Positions 1-10,283 of a DNA stretch of 64,000 nt are shown here, piece by piece. Position 1 is the stretch's first letter. The number at the start of each line of letters is the position of its first letter. The translations under genes and the position numbers were made by a program. The notes under the pieces were generated by a model, which saw only the letters and a program-made list of their open reading frames with translations, was not told the DNA's origin and made no database searches. This DNA comes from Alloascoidea africana (taxonomy: Eukaryota > Ascomycota > Alloascoideomycetes > Alloascoideales > Alloascoideaceae), in assembly GCA_030581615.1 (NCBI GenBank), contig JAKTTT010000047.1, positions 103,374 through 167,373 of the forward strand. The letters run 5' to 3'.

Positions 1-2019
1 AGCAGGAAGTAAGAAATCATTTGGAACACCTTTAATAAAATCATAATTTTCATGTTCATGTTCATTTTCATTTTCATGATGAGATTTTGATTTTGATTTT
101 GATTTTGATCTTGATCTTGATTTTGATCTTGAATCTTTTTTTGCTGTTGAATTTGTTTTTTTCTCCCTTTGTGGTAAAATTTCATCAATGGTTTGTTTAT
201 CAACATGATGAACAATAAGATCTGCTTTTTCCAATCCCGAATTTCTAGAAATCAAAGCAACATCCAAAAGATCTTGATCTGAAGTTATTGCCACCAAATC
301 GCCATCTTCATCCAAATGTGAAATTTCATAATTTATTTCACCTCCCAATTTGATCACATCAGATGATGATAATTTCATCAAGATTTGGGATCGAAGCATG
401 GCTATTCCCGAATTTGGAGCGATTGTGATTCTATGAAGTCTACCTGATGGAGCTTTAAATTTAAAAGCGAATGGTTTTGCATCGGGTGGAATCATTGGAG
501 TTTTCGTATCGAGATAGGATTTTTGATCGATAAATGATACTGAATCATTGGGTCCAAGATCAAATGAAAGATCTGCTTGAGTCACGTCACCCACATCCTC
601 ATCTTCTTCTGCAACAACAACACTGGATCCTGCCAAAGATCTGGTTTCATGAATCGAACCTTCATATTCATGATCCTGATCCTGATCATGATCATTATCC
701 AAAGATTTCCAAAATCTGTTCCAAGCAGGACCCTCAGTATCATTTGTTTGCATATTTTTCAATTGATTCAAAATTGAACATGTCAATTTCAAAACTTCAA
801 CGATTCCCAAAATCTCACCATTATCATCCAAAACAGGTAAATTCAAATAATGACCCTCATGCATTTTCCTCAAGGCCTGTTGTATACTCAAATTTTTGGG
901 TGCAAAATCCGGTTGAGGAGTCATTACTCTAATAACACTACAAAGTTTAGGATCCAAACCTGCTGAAATGACCCTTAACACGACATCTTTACTTGTGAAA
1001 ATTCCCGTGATTTCATTTTCATCGATATCTTTGACAAGTACGGCAGTTGTTCTATAATCTTTCATCAAAGTGGCGGCTTCAAAAACATTTGTCTTGGGGG
1101 ATACAAAAACAGGAGCAGTTGAAGTTGAAGAACCACCATCATCATCATCATCAAGAGCAAGTATGGATTCGAGATCCGGGGTATCCATCAAGACTTTTAA
1201 ATTTTCAAAATATTGGACGATTTCATGGGGTTGAGATCCACCACCGCTTACACCCACATCTGTATTTACCGCATTTAAAGCATCATGAAGTTTTTTGGAA
1301 CTTGTATAAACACGTTCAAGTTTTTCCATAGTTTCTTGATAACATTTTGTTATATCGAGTACCCCAAAAATTTCATCATTTTCATCGAGTACTGGTAAAT
1401 GTCTAAAATTTTTTTCGACCATTAGATTAAGAGCATCGGAAGCCAAAGTATCAGCTTTTGCACAAACAGGATTTGGAGTCATGATTTGTTCAATAGTGAC
1501 ATTTACAGAGTTTAAGCCGGACCCAACAACTCTAAAAGCCAAATCTTTTGAAGTGAAGATTCCCAAGAGTCCACCTTCTTCATCTGCAACCAGTATACAA
1601 TTTTCTCTTTTTGCTGCCATCATTTGTGAAGCTTCATAAATTGTTGTTGTTGATCTACATACAACTGGACTTGAAGGTTTTAAAGATAAAACTGTTCCCG
1701 GATTCACTTTACGTCGTCTACTTGGTTGACGGGATTTCACCCTTGGTTGTCTTTTCTTTGCAAGATCGGATTCAATTCTTCTTCGAATTGCCTAGGTAGG
1801 GTGGTTAGATAATCCACCGATCAATATTAAGGTTAGAGAGCGCTGCGCAGTGTGCTGCTGTGCTGCGGCGCCTGGGCTGGGAGTGGGACTGGGACTTACC
1901 TCGTCCCTTTTTGATTGACGCTTTCTGCTTTCACTGGATCGCTGAACAGGATCAGAATAGGTCGGGGTTGAAGGTAAAGGGATATTGCTTTTTCGTGAAG
2001 GTGTGCTTCGATACGACAT
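1..2019 (-). CDS. CBS/PB1-domain protein, Mug70-like (3' end off the window)
   Basis: The gene runs off the left edge, so its C-terminus is missing. Exon 1 is 2019-1900 (40 codons, Ser/Arg-rich) and exon 2 starts at 1791. The intron 1899-1792 has a GTAAG donor and ends in CTAG. At least 637 residues are visible. After a basic region come four CBS-type repeats forming two Bateman pairs, recognisable from repeated 'GIFTSKD' and 'LPVLD' motifs. An acidic linker follows, then a PB1 domain (about 520-350 in window coordinates) with an acidic OPCA-type DEDGD segment. The tail beyond it is a Lys/Ser/Asp low-complexity stretch encoded by a GATTTT-type repeat near 60-135. This order matches the fungal CBS plus PB1 family that includes S. 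pombe Mug70. The family binds adenosyl ligands through CBS pairs and partners through PB1. The precise role here is unknown. Confidence 0.85.
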
Positions 2020-2448
2020 TTTGAGGGGGAACTATTTATGGTTGAAGTGTATATGTATATATGGACTGGAGTCTGGAAGAAGTTTAGGGGAAGGAGGAGG
2101 TGTGATTTTTGTAGGCGGGAATGTGATTTTGATTTTGATATTGACTTGATTTGATCCCGGAACAGGTGATCAGTCCATGTCTGCAACAAACCAGATACAG
2201 GAATACAGGAGAACAGGAGAGCAGGAGAGCAGGAGAACAGTGGGAAAAAGGGTAATGATACTTTGGTCAGTTTTTGGCAAAACCAGTGGATATGATACAA
2301 TCTTTAAACACAAAAAAATTACTCTTATTTTGAGTTGATTTTTTTGATTTTTTATTGCTGGTAAAGACAGTCTTCACAACACAACCTTGTGGGGGTGAAA
2401 GGGGGTTTTCCTCAACATCAAAACATCATCACCCAAGAGATTGAGGAA
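2020..2448. other. Divergent intergenic region between the CBS/PB1 and PCD-like genes
   Basis: This 429-bp stretch holds both promoters. A purine-rich AGGAGARC repeat lies near 2206-2241. I see no further gene. Confidence 0.5.
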
Positions 2449-2914
2449 ATGTCTGGGAAAACCAACACACTCAAAGTTTTACTATCGGGTTCTCAATTGG
2501 CATTGAAAGTGGCGGAGGTGAATACAAATGGATGGGTTCATGTGCCACGCCCAGCGATGAAAAACATCACGACAACGCCAATGAGTAGTAGTAGTACTGG
2601 TGGTAACTTTCTGGGTATAAACTCGGAATCAATTTTCAAAAATTATCGGTTTAAAAGTTTCCAAAATTCGATGGCGTTTATTACGGAGATTTCGATGATA
2701 AGTCATCTTCGAAAACATCATCCTGTGATTATAAATGTAAAGGTCATTTCGTTTTCAAACCCGAAAAGCCAAACTAACCAACTAGAATTCGTTATAGAAA
2801 TACAACCAGGTTGGAATCCAGTTGACTACAGATGATGTGAATGGACTTACGGAATTGGATTTTACAATGGCGAAATTGTTTGATAAAACTTTTCAAAAGT
2901 ATTTGACCAAATAA
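2449..2914 (+). CDS. Pterin-4a-carbinolamine dehydratase-like protein
   Basis: Two exons, 2449-2736 and 2798-2914, give 134 aa. The intron (2737-2797) has a GTAAAG donor, a CTAAC branch site at 2774-2778 and ends in TATAG. The join restores the family block from the HHP motif (residues 90-92) through KYNQVGIQLTTDD to NGLTELD. Members dehydrate 4a-hydroxytetrahydropterin. In fungi without aromatic amino-acid hydroxylases they are often linked to molybdopterin cofactor use or have unknown roles. The first two catalytic histidines are present, but the position normally holding the third His or Trp is Asp108, so activity is doubtful. The upstream reading frame has only a GTG before this ATG. The gene is convergent with the next one, with 82 bp between stops. 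Confidence 0.82.
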
Positions 2915-2996
2915 GAAAATTCATGTGAATGTACCTACGCCAACAAAACAAGAATTTTTTTTGATTTCATGCTAAAATATGAAAAGGTATATACAT

Positions 2997-4643
2997 TTAA
3001 ACACAATTGTATTGTGTTTTAAACTTTTCGAGTTCCGATTTCAACTCATGTATCAAATTTTGTCTTTTAAAATCATTTTCGTAATTCTGATTCAATTTAT
3101 GGTTCAACCTTTGCTCCAATTGTTTAACAGTATCACCTATTGCGATTCGAGTCAATTCTAAAGATTTTGATTTAAATTGGGCTAGATGGGATTCATATTG
3201 GGATTGTAATCTTTTAAAGCCCAGAACGAGGCCCAATAGGGCCAGTGCGGACATTGAATAAGGGGTATAACCGAATAGATAATGACCTGCTAAAGAAGAG
3301 AGGATCAAAGGTAGTTGTAAACCAACAACGTTTGTTGAGAAGGAGATGAGTGTAGAGTTGTATAGTGTGGGTACAAGATTTTGAACAATTTTGTTTTTCG
3401 TGGAGAGTAGGGCAGTATCATGAGAATAACTAGTAGCAGTACTAGTACTAGTACTACTTGTAGTAGTACTAGTGGTTGCACCGTATGCATCGATTCTACC
3501 TTGGAGATAGATTACCGAGTTTTTGGCCGAAACCATGTAATGATGATCCAACCATTTTTCGACCAGGGAGTCCACATCATCGACTCTGTAGTACAACTTC
3601 CACCAAGGGAGGGCGCGAGATTGCCAATTTGAAAAGTCGGCATCGAATTTGGTCTGTAATTCCTTGTGAGAGTTTTGGGACCATTTTGAAATGAGTTTGG
3701 AGATTGTTGCGGATTCCAGGGCAGATTTGGAAGGGTTTTTCCGTAGTGAGGCTTCGCAGTGTCGGAGTATGGCGGAGGTCACTTTGGGGACGTAATTTTC
3801 GAGTCTTGTTGATTCGAGGATCTGCTTTGCAAGGGATTCGATGTTTGAGGCTGCAGTGTGGTGGATGAAAGAGTCCACACTGGCCGCGGAGGAAGGGTGC
3901 TGTTGTATGGAGACAGCGCCTTTGAGGAACTCTTTGGAGGAGGTTAGCAGGACGGAGGGGGCTAGGGATGCGATGGATGAGATTTGGTCTGGGGTAGGCG
4001 CGGAGGGCAGGTCGACGACGGTGAGTTTGGTGTAGAACGGGGACGAGGGCGAGTCTGTAGACGAGTCCTCGTCCGTGGCCAGGGCCACGGACTCGGCCAC
4101 AGACTCTGCCAGATGGACGTGGACCGGGCTCAGCTTGAACACGTTGTCTTGCGAGTCGTGGAGGGAGTTTGCCTCCAGCAGCGCCAGGTCCGGGAACCGG
4201 GAGCGGTCCCGCTCCATCGGGCCGTCGCCGAACAGAGAGCGCTGGGCCGCGCACAGAAACGGGGCCGGGGCAGAGTACTCCGCCAGCGAGTTGTGGGTCA
4301 GGAAGCCGTCGTAGCGGCCGTAGCGCACCAGCACGTCCTTGCTGAGCGTGCGCGAGCCCAGCGCCGCGGGCCAGCTCGGGTCCGGGTTACGGGGGTCGGC
4401 CACCAGCACGTCCAGCACGGAGCGCACCTGGGCGCGGGCGGCGTGGCCGGGCACGGGCACGAGGGCCACGGTGACTGTGCCAGCAGTGCCAGTGCCAGTG
4501 CCAGTACCAGTGGCACTGCCACTGGTACTGGGGGTAGCACAGGCACGCAGGCGGGCGGCCAGCAGGGCGGCGGCGTCGTGGAGCCGGGCAGTGTTGGGGA
4601 ACAGGCGCGGGACAGAGGCCACGGCGGCCGCGAGCGAGGGCAT
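2997..4643 (-). CDS. Mmc1-like mitochondrial dynamin-superfamily protein
   Basis: A single 548-codon frame from an ATG at 4643. The N-terminal third is Ala/Thr-rich and coded by very GC-rich DNA. The C-terminal half has a conserved-looking LPWWKLYYRVDDVDSLV block, a 'YLQGRID' segment, one or two hydrophobic segments (about residues 420-470), and a basic coiled-coil tail. The WWKL-RVDDV block resembles the C-terminal domain of fungal Mmc1, a dynamin-like pseudoenzyme of the inner mitochondrial membrane that acts with MICOS. That assignment is from memory of the family and is tentative. Nothing resembling a GTPase P-loop is visible, which fits a pseudoenzyme. Thr/Ser tracts around window positions 3425-3475 come from AGT/ACT microsatellites. 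It is divergent from OPI1, with roughly 190 bp between starts. Confidence 0.6.
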   Translation of the reverse strand: MPSLAAAVASVPRLFPNTARLHDAAALLAARLRACATPSTSGSATGTGTGTGTAGTVTVALVPVPGHAARAQVRSVLDVLVADPRNPDPSWPAALGSRTLSKDVLVRYGRYDGFLTHNSLAEYSAPAPFLCAAQRSLFGDGPMERDRSRFPDLALLEANSLHDSQDNVFKLSPVHVHLAESVAESVALATDEDSSTDSPSSPFYTKLTVVDLPSAPTPDQISSIASLAPSVLLTSSKEFLKGAVSIQQHPSSAASVDSFIHHTAASNIESLAKQILESTRLENYVPKVTSAILRHCEASLRKNPSKSALESATISKLISKWSQNSHKELQTKFDADFSNWQSRALPWWKLYYRVDDVDSLVEKWLDHHYMVSAKNSVIYLQGRIDAYGATTSTTTSSTSTSTATSYSHDTALLSTKNKIVQNLVPTLYNSTLISFSTNVVGLQLPLILSSLAGHYLFGYTPYSMSALALLGLVLGFKRLQSQYESHLAQFKSKSLELTRIAIGDTVKQLEQRLNHKLNQNYENDFKRQNLIHELKSELEKFKTQYNCV

Positions 4644-4836
4644 CTGGGTCAGGATCTGGATCTGGGTCAGGATCTGGGGGTGCTCTTCACTCTCACGCTG
4701 GGCAGTGGGAGGTGTTGATGCTGGAGAGGAGAAGCGAGGGGTGCGTGGGTGTTGTTGGGGCTGTCACATGCGGCCCAACAGTTCTGGGCCGGCGTCACAT
4801 GCAGCGCTCCTCTCCCGCTGGGCTTTTCCTCCACCA

Positions 4837-6390
4837 ATGCCCTCCACGAGTGTGAACAGGAACAGCGTGAACAGGAACAGCGAGGCCCGTCTGGCAATCG
4901 CCTTTCTCGTCGACCACGATCCTCCGAGCGAGGCCAGCGAGGCCAGCGAGGCCAGCGAGGCCAGCGAAGCAAGCACAGAGAGTATGGGCACGACAAGCAC
5001 TGCGACCTCCTCTAGCACAGACACCTCCGCCAGAAACAGCATCGACCTGCTTCACCAGACCCCGTCCCAGGCCGAAATCAACAACAGGCTGGGCAACCTC
5101 AACCTCAACCTCCACGAGTATCCCGAACCTGCTCCAACAGACCCAGAGCTGTGCCAGAACGGCGACGTCCTGCTCGCCGCCCATGCTCTGGACAAGCTGC
5201 GATCCACCACCCCGTTCCAGCCCCAATACGCCCACCATAGTCGAGCCTCCTCCTCCTCCAGCTCCACCACCATCAGCAACAACGACCTCCTGGATGTAAA
5301 ACCTCTAACCCGTAGACCCAGATCAGGCCCAGACTGGGTCAACAGAGTCTCCAACCATCCCTTCATCTCCTCCGCCGTCAAAGTCTACGAATCGTCAAAA
5401 TCTTACTCCCCTAGGTTCAAATACGGTGCTGAAATGGTCGAAAATATGGCAAAGCCCGTCGTGCGGAGACTCAACCGCCAATACTCAACTTCCACTTCAA
5501 CCTCTCTTAGACCAAGATCTTCTCTGGGCCCTGAAACCCGCTGGACAACCGCCATCGTCTCCGGCTTCTCCATGTCCGTGGAAACCCGCCGTCGTTTACG
5601 CTTTTGCTTACACTTGCTCAAACTCGCAAATAACCAACTGACAAACCGCGTAGGCAATCTCCAGGAACTGTTGGAGTTGGAACAACAAGAAAAGGAAGCA
5701 AAAGAAAAAGAAAAACAACCAACAAACTCGGGAATCGCTGCTGTCAAGGCTGATATCATCGGCACTGTGAAAAAAGTCGTCACTGTGGTTTCAAACTATG
5801 GTTGTAACACTTTACCCGAACCTGCCCGTTCGAAAGTCCGTGAAGCCTTGTTAAAATTGCCCAGTACATGGGCAATTGCAAACTCAAATACCCCATCTTC
5901 TACTTCTTCTACTTCACAGACTGAATTCTCTGCGTCTCATCCAGATGGAAGAGTCCTGATTCTCGCAAGAGAATCCCTCATCATGCTTTCAAACGTGATG
6001 AAGGTCGTGGATGAAACTTTGGAAAAAGCAGAGGACTGGGTAAACCATCTTGAAAATGAAAATCAAAATGATAATGAAAATGAAAATGAAAATGATAATG
6101 ACCATATCCATAATGTTGATGATTCTGATGATGATGATTCAACAATTTTTAAAAAACAATGTATATCGAGAACTCCAACAGGGAGCGAAAGTTTAAGCAG
6201 AGTTCATAGTCGAACCCAAAGTCCCATCATGAGTCCGTCAATGGTCCCACCTCCTCCTCCACCACCACCAATACTAAACCAAAGACCAAAAACATTTTCA
6301 TTTTCATCTTCATCATCACCACATCATATAAATACATCGGTTCCTGTTCCACAAGAAAAAGATGAAGACACTGAAATGAATGAGGCTTGA
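4837..6390 (+). CDS. OPI1: Opi1-like repressor of phospholipid biosynthesis genes
   Basis: Family features are clear. An OSID-like LLAAHALDKLR segment lies near the N-terminus and is followed by a polybasic TRRPRSGPDWVNRV stretch. The Opi1 core spans RWTTAIVSGFSMSVETRRRL to ANNQLTNRV, and then KADIIGTVKKVVTVVSNY and ARESLIMLSNVM. In S. cerevisiae Opi1 is held at the ER by phosphatidic acid and Scs2, and on release represses Ino2/Ino4 targets. The start is uncertain: in-frame ATGs lie at 4768, 4837 and 4984, and the last has A at -3. From 4837 the protein is 517 aa, longer than the roughly 400 of baker's yeast because of Ser/Thr-, Asn/Glu- and Pro-rich tracts. No clear FFAT motif was seen. The frame is open upstream to 4339, but that part is antisense to the neighbour's coding region. 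Confidence 0.88.
   Translation: MPSTSVNRNSVNRNSEARLAIAFLVDHDPPSEASEASEASEASEASTESMGTTSTATSSSTDTSARNSIDLLHQTPSQAEINNRLGNLNLNLHEYPEPAPTDPELCQNGDVLLAAHALDKLRSTTPFQPQYAHHSRASSSSSSTTISNNDLLDVKPLTRRPRSGPDWVNRVSNHPFISSAVKVYESSKSYSPRFKYGAEMVENMAKPVVRRLNRQYSTSTSTSLRPRSSLGPETRWTTAIVSGFSMSVETRRRLRFCLHLLKLANNQLTNRVGNLQELLELEQQEKEAKEKEKQPTNSGIAAVKADIIGTVKKVVTVVSNYGCNTLPEPARSKVREALLKLPSTWAIANSNTPSSTSSTSQTEFSASHPDGRVLILARESLIMLSNVMKVVDETLEKAEDWVNHLENENQNDNENENENDNDHIHNVDDSDDDDSTIFKKQCISRTPTGSESLSRVHSRTQSPIMSPSMVPPPPPPPPILNQRPKTFSFSSSSSPHHINTSVPVPQEKDEDTEMNEA
4926..4973 (+). repeat. GAGGCCAGC nonanucleotide repeat (Glu-Ala-Ser)
   Basis: About five 9-bp units encode Glu-Ala-Ser repeats if OPI1 starts at 4837 or earlier. 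If it starts at 4984 they lie in the leader. Confidence 0.85.
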
Positions 6391-6809
6391 TTAACTCCTC
6401 CCTTTTTACTGTTTTGTTTTGTTTTGCTCTGTTCTGTTCTCTTCTGTTTTTTAGTTCTATTTGTTGATATCATCCATCATGTATTCTGTCATCCTACCTC
6501 TTTTTATCCATCGATCCATCTATCTATGACGCCTTTTCATTGCATTGTACACCCTCCCCCTTCCCCAAGAAAAAGTCGTTCTGAATTACACAATACTCGA
6601 AAAAATACTTAACTTTTTCTCGTTTGGTTAAGTTTGAGCAGGCGTGTGTTTATTCAGTTTTTGATCCTCTTTGACTTTTGAACCAATTTTGTTTTTTGTT
6701 TTAATTTTAGTTTTAGTTTTAGTTTTGTTTGAACATATATATAAATACACATTTTTTAAAAGTATGTAATCCCTCTCCTAAATTCAATTTTTGATATTTG
6801 ATTCGTAGA
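6391..6809. other. Convergent 3' spacer between OPI1 and bZIP gene A
   Basis: AT-rich sequence with about four TTTTAG units near 6705-6727. No gene seen; both flanking genes end here. Confidence 0.5.
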
Positions 6810-8295
6810 TCATTTTTTCCTACTGATCCTGGCTGCTTGAACAACAGCTTCCGAACAAAATCTAGGAATATTTCCTAAACAAAAACATCCTCCCAATATG
6901 ATTAGAAATGCAATTTCCCAATCAAAATCATTCAAATCCGCAATACTACTCATCTTAGCCTCAACTGCAGATGCACATAGATAACCGGGGAATTTTTTAT
7001 CATCTTGAGGATTCCCAGAATAGTAACAATCAAAAGAAGCAGAGGAAGTTGAGGTTGAAGTTGAAGTTGAAGTTTTTGAAAGATTTGTCCATGCAAGACA
7101 TATAATCGAATAAAGTTCGTTCAAATCTTCATATCCTGGAAATCTCAAATTTATAGATAAATAATCTTTTTCTCGAAAGAATAGAAGCGCTCCTATTGTT
7201 GCATGGAGCAATAATCCATCTGCAAATTTCCCAGTCCCAGATAATGATGACGATCTTTGATACTTGTTTAAAGTTATTCGGATTGTTTGATGGTTATAAC
7301 TTGGCTCCCAATTAACATCAAATGGATCATGGATTTTGGATACGGATTCAAGAGTTTGTCTTGCCCATTTGTAATCCGTACATACTCCAATATCAAAATT
7401 AACTCCTTCAATTATTATTGGAATGATACCTTGTTCAATGGATCTGGTGGTATTAGAGGAAGAAGTACTGGATTTGGATTTGGATTTGTAAACTTTTTCT
7501 CGCCATTTATCGTGGGATTCGGGAAAATCGAATAAAACGGGGATGACCTGAATTTGATTATCTGGTTGTTTCCTCCCCTTTTTCAACTTCAAGTCTTTTT
7601 GGGATACTTGTTTCAATTGTCGTTTCATCCATGGTACAAGCGGTAAACCTTTACCTTTACCATTAACGGAATTACTCCTGATGGCCAGTTCATCGTCATC
7701 ATCTTGTTCAGGTTCAGGTTCAGGTTCAGGTTCATCTTCTTCGATTTCATCCTCAACTACATTGTTCCGATCGGACCATTTAAACTCCGAATCATGGCAC
7801 TGAGTTTCACTCTCAATCTCAATTTCAACCTTATTATCACTCTTGTTGTTATTACTCTGTGTCCGATTTATTAAAACTCCACTGTTTCTTATATGATTTC
7901 TCATTTTGGTACCCGTTAAAGCCAAAGTCTTGATAAGCCGACGATGTACAATCTCCGAAGAATCATCATCATGCCGTTGTCCTTGTATCAAAGTCGTTAA
8001 ATCGTTGTAAAAATCTGCAAAATCTTGATCTATTGAAACAATAATGTTTTCCAAAAATTTGATTCGTTCTGTTTTAAATTCTTCACTTGTTCTCTTTTTC
8101 TCTCGATATATTCGTTGAGCTTGACGTACTTGTTTCCGTCGTTTCTATTAATTATCAAAGGTTTTTTTCTCATTAGACCTTTTAAGCTAACACAAAAGAA
8201 CTGAACGTGTCTGGATATGCGGAATTAGAGTTACTCACATTTAGCAAATCATCTTTTGAAATGTGAACTGCATGCATCGTCGTCATCATAGTCAT
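6810..8295 (-). CDS. bZIP transcription factor, tandem copy A
   Basis: Exon 1 is 8295-8239 (19 codons, ending ISKDDLLN) and exon 2 is 8144-6810. The intron 8238-8145 has donor GTGAGT and ends ATAG. The product is 463 aa. Exon 2 opens directly on a bZIP basic region, KRRKQVRQAQRIYREKKR, followed by an amphipathic leucine-containing helix. The AQ..YREKK pattern belongs to fungal Yap/AP-1-related bZIPs, although the usual Asn before it is Val or Gln. The middle is acidic and low-complexity, with (Glu-Pro)n and (Thr-Ser)n. The C-terminal domain (from FADGLLLHATIGALLFFRE to LGNIPRFCSEAVVQAARI) is shared with copy B and may be the regulatory domain seen in many fungal bZIPs. Target genes are unknown. 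It arose by tandem duplication with the next gene, including intron position and promoter. Confidence 0.85.
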
Positions 8296-8866
8296 TGTTT
8301 GGTACCCAACCCGCTGCCCGATCACCAAAATCTATCCGCTTAATCGTAATCGTAATCGTAATCGTTCCCGTTTGTTAGACTTGTGCGCAACGGGGTTGGA
8401 ATCAGAAAAGAGGAGAGAATCCCGGACATAAAGAAAATTGTAACCGCCGCCGCAATTTGAGACCGTTGCGGGTGGCGAAACGCTGAGAGGATAGGGTGAA
8501 CAGACTTGCAGACCCTAAGCGAAAACACCGAATCCTTACAATTCTACCAAAAAAAAAAAAAAAAACAGAAAAGAAAAGAAAAGAAAAGAAAAATGAGAAC
8601 GGACTAGTTGTTCGAGAAAAGGATTATTGAAAGGTGGTGATTCATGTCCAAGAATAGACCAACCTATGGATTTCTTTTGATACCAAAAACAAACAAACAA
8701 ACAAACAAACACTTTTTAAAAGATTGAAATTCCTTTCGACATCAGAATAAGATTCCTGTTTTTCATTGTCCGTTTAAATTTATCAAACAAAAACCTGGTT
8801 AAACGCCATGTAATAAATTGAAAAAATCTTAAATGTTATACAGATCCTTCCCCTATAACATGTAAA
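8296..8866. other. bZIP-A promoter and bZIP-B 3' region with microsatellites
   Basis: It contains (TAATCG)4 at 8341-8364, a poly-A plus AAAAG tract at about 8550-8590, and (CAAA)n at about 8691-8711. The block around 8320-8400 resembles the copy B promoter at about 10290-10380. No gene seen. Confidence 0.6.
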
Positions 8867-10283
8867 TCATTTTTTTCGGCAAATCCTGGCTGCTTGACCA
8901 ACAGATTCTGAACAAAATCTAGGAATATTTCCTAAACAAAAAGAGCCTCCTAACAAGATAAGAAATGCAGTTTCCCAATCATAACTATTGATATCCGCAA
9001 TACTACTCAATTTCGACTCAACTGCAGATGCACATAAATAACCTGGGAAATTTTTATCATCTTTAGGATTCCCAGCATAGTATTCAGCAATTGAAGGGTT
9101 GGAAAGATTTTTCCATACATTACATAAAATTGAATAAAGTTCGTTCAGATTTTCATATCCTGGGAATCTCAAATGTATCGATAAATGGTTTTTCTCTCGA
9201 AAGAATAGAAGCGCACCAATTGTAGCATGGAGTATTAACCCATCTGCAAATTTCCCAGGCCCAGGCCCAGGCCCAGGCCCAGGCCCAGATGACGATGATG
9301 AGGATGTGGATGATCTTCGAGTCTTGTTCAAAGTTATTCGAATTGCTTGATGTTTATAACCTGGTGTCCAATTAATACCCAAAGCATCATGGAATTCAAA
9401 TGTTTTTGCCCATTTGTAACCTGAACGAATTCCAATGTCAAGGTTGATTCTTTCAATGATTATTGGAATGATATCCGGAGTAGTAGAAATAGCAATAGCA
9501 GTAGCAGTAGCAGTAGCAGGTGGGGATTTGGATTTGTAAACTTTTTCTCGCCATTTATCGTGGGATTCGGGAAAATCGAATAAAATGGGGGAAACTTGAT
9601 CTTGCTGATCTTTTTGAGTCTTCTTTTCGTCTTTCTTTGATATTCCTTTCAACTGTTGTTTCATACATGGTAAACCATTTCTTTGAGCTTCATCATTCAT
9701 GGAAATACCCCTGATAACCGCCGGTTCAGGATCAGTTTCATGTTCGCTATTTACGATTTGGCTGTTCTCATCGTCCGATATAAACTCCGGATCATGGCAT
9801 TGAGTTTCATTCTCATTCTCAATCTCAATCTCAACCTTATTGTCATTGTTGTTGTTACTCTGTGTCCGATTTATTAAAACTCCACTGTTTCTAATATGAT
9901 TTCTCATTTTGGTACCCGTTAAAGCCAAAGTCTTGATAAGCCGACGATGTACAATCTCCGAAGAATCATCATCATCATCTTGTATCAAAGTCGTAAGATC
10001 ATTGTACAATTCTGCAAAATCTTGATCTATTGAAACAATAATGTTTTCCAAAAGTTTGATTCGTTCTGCTTTCAAATTTTCATTCCTTCTCTTTTTCTCA
10101 CGGTACGTTTTTTGAGCTCGACTTACCTGTTTCCGTCGTTTCTATTACCAAGATATTTCATTAGATTATCTAGATATAGGAAACAACAAACAAAGAGAGG
10201 GAACGGAGATTAAGGGATTCACTCACATCCAGCAAATCATCTTTTGAAATGTGAACTGCATGCATCGTCATCATCATCGTCAT
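8867..10283 (-). CDS. bZIP transcription factor, tandem copy B
   Basis: Exon 1 is 10283-10227 (19 codons, ending ISKDDLLD) and exon 2 is 10141-8867. The intron 10226-10142 has donor GTGAGT and ends ATAG. The product is 443 aa. Exon 2 begins with a basic region KRRKQVSRAQKTYREKKR and a leucine-bearing helix. Blocks such as MRNHIRNSGVLINRTQ and FPGYLCASAVE are nearly identical to copy A, whereas the linker differs mostly in repeats. Copy B has a (Gly-Pro)n run coded by GGCCCA units at about 9254-9288 and an Ala-Thr run coded by GTAGCA-type units. Both genes point the same way, with 571 bp between this stop and the start of copy A. Function beyond DNA binding cannot be read from sequence. Confidence 0.85.
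9254..9288 (-). repeat. GGCCCA hexanucleotide repeat (Gly-Pro)
   Basis: In-frame hexanucleotide tract inside copy B, coding alternating Gly and Pro. Copy A lacks it at the matching site. Confidence 0.85.

Noticed and set aside
3984-4718. 244-codon plus-strand frame
   Set aside because: Antisense shadow of the Mmc1-like N-terminus in the GC-rich island; composition is Arg/Gly/Val with no family.
8341-8364. (TAATCG)4 as telomere-like repeat
   Set aside because: Only four units inside a promoter and flanked by ordinary genes; a simple microsatellite.
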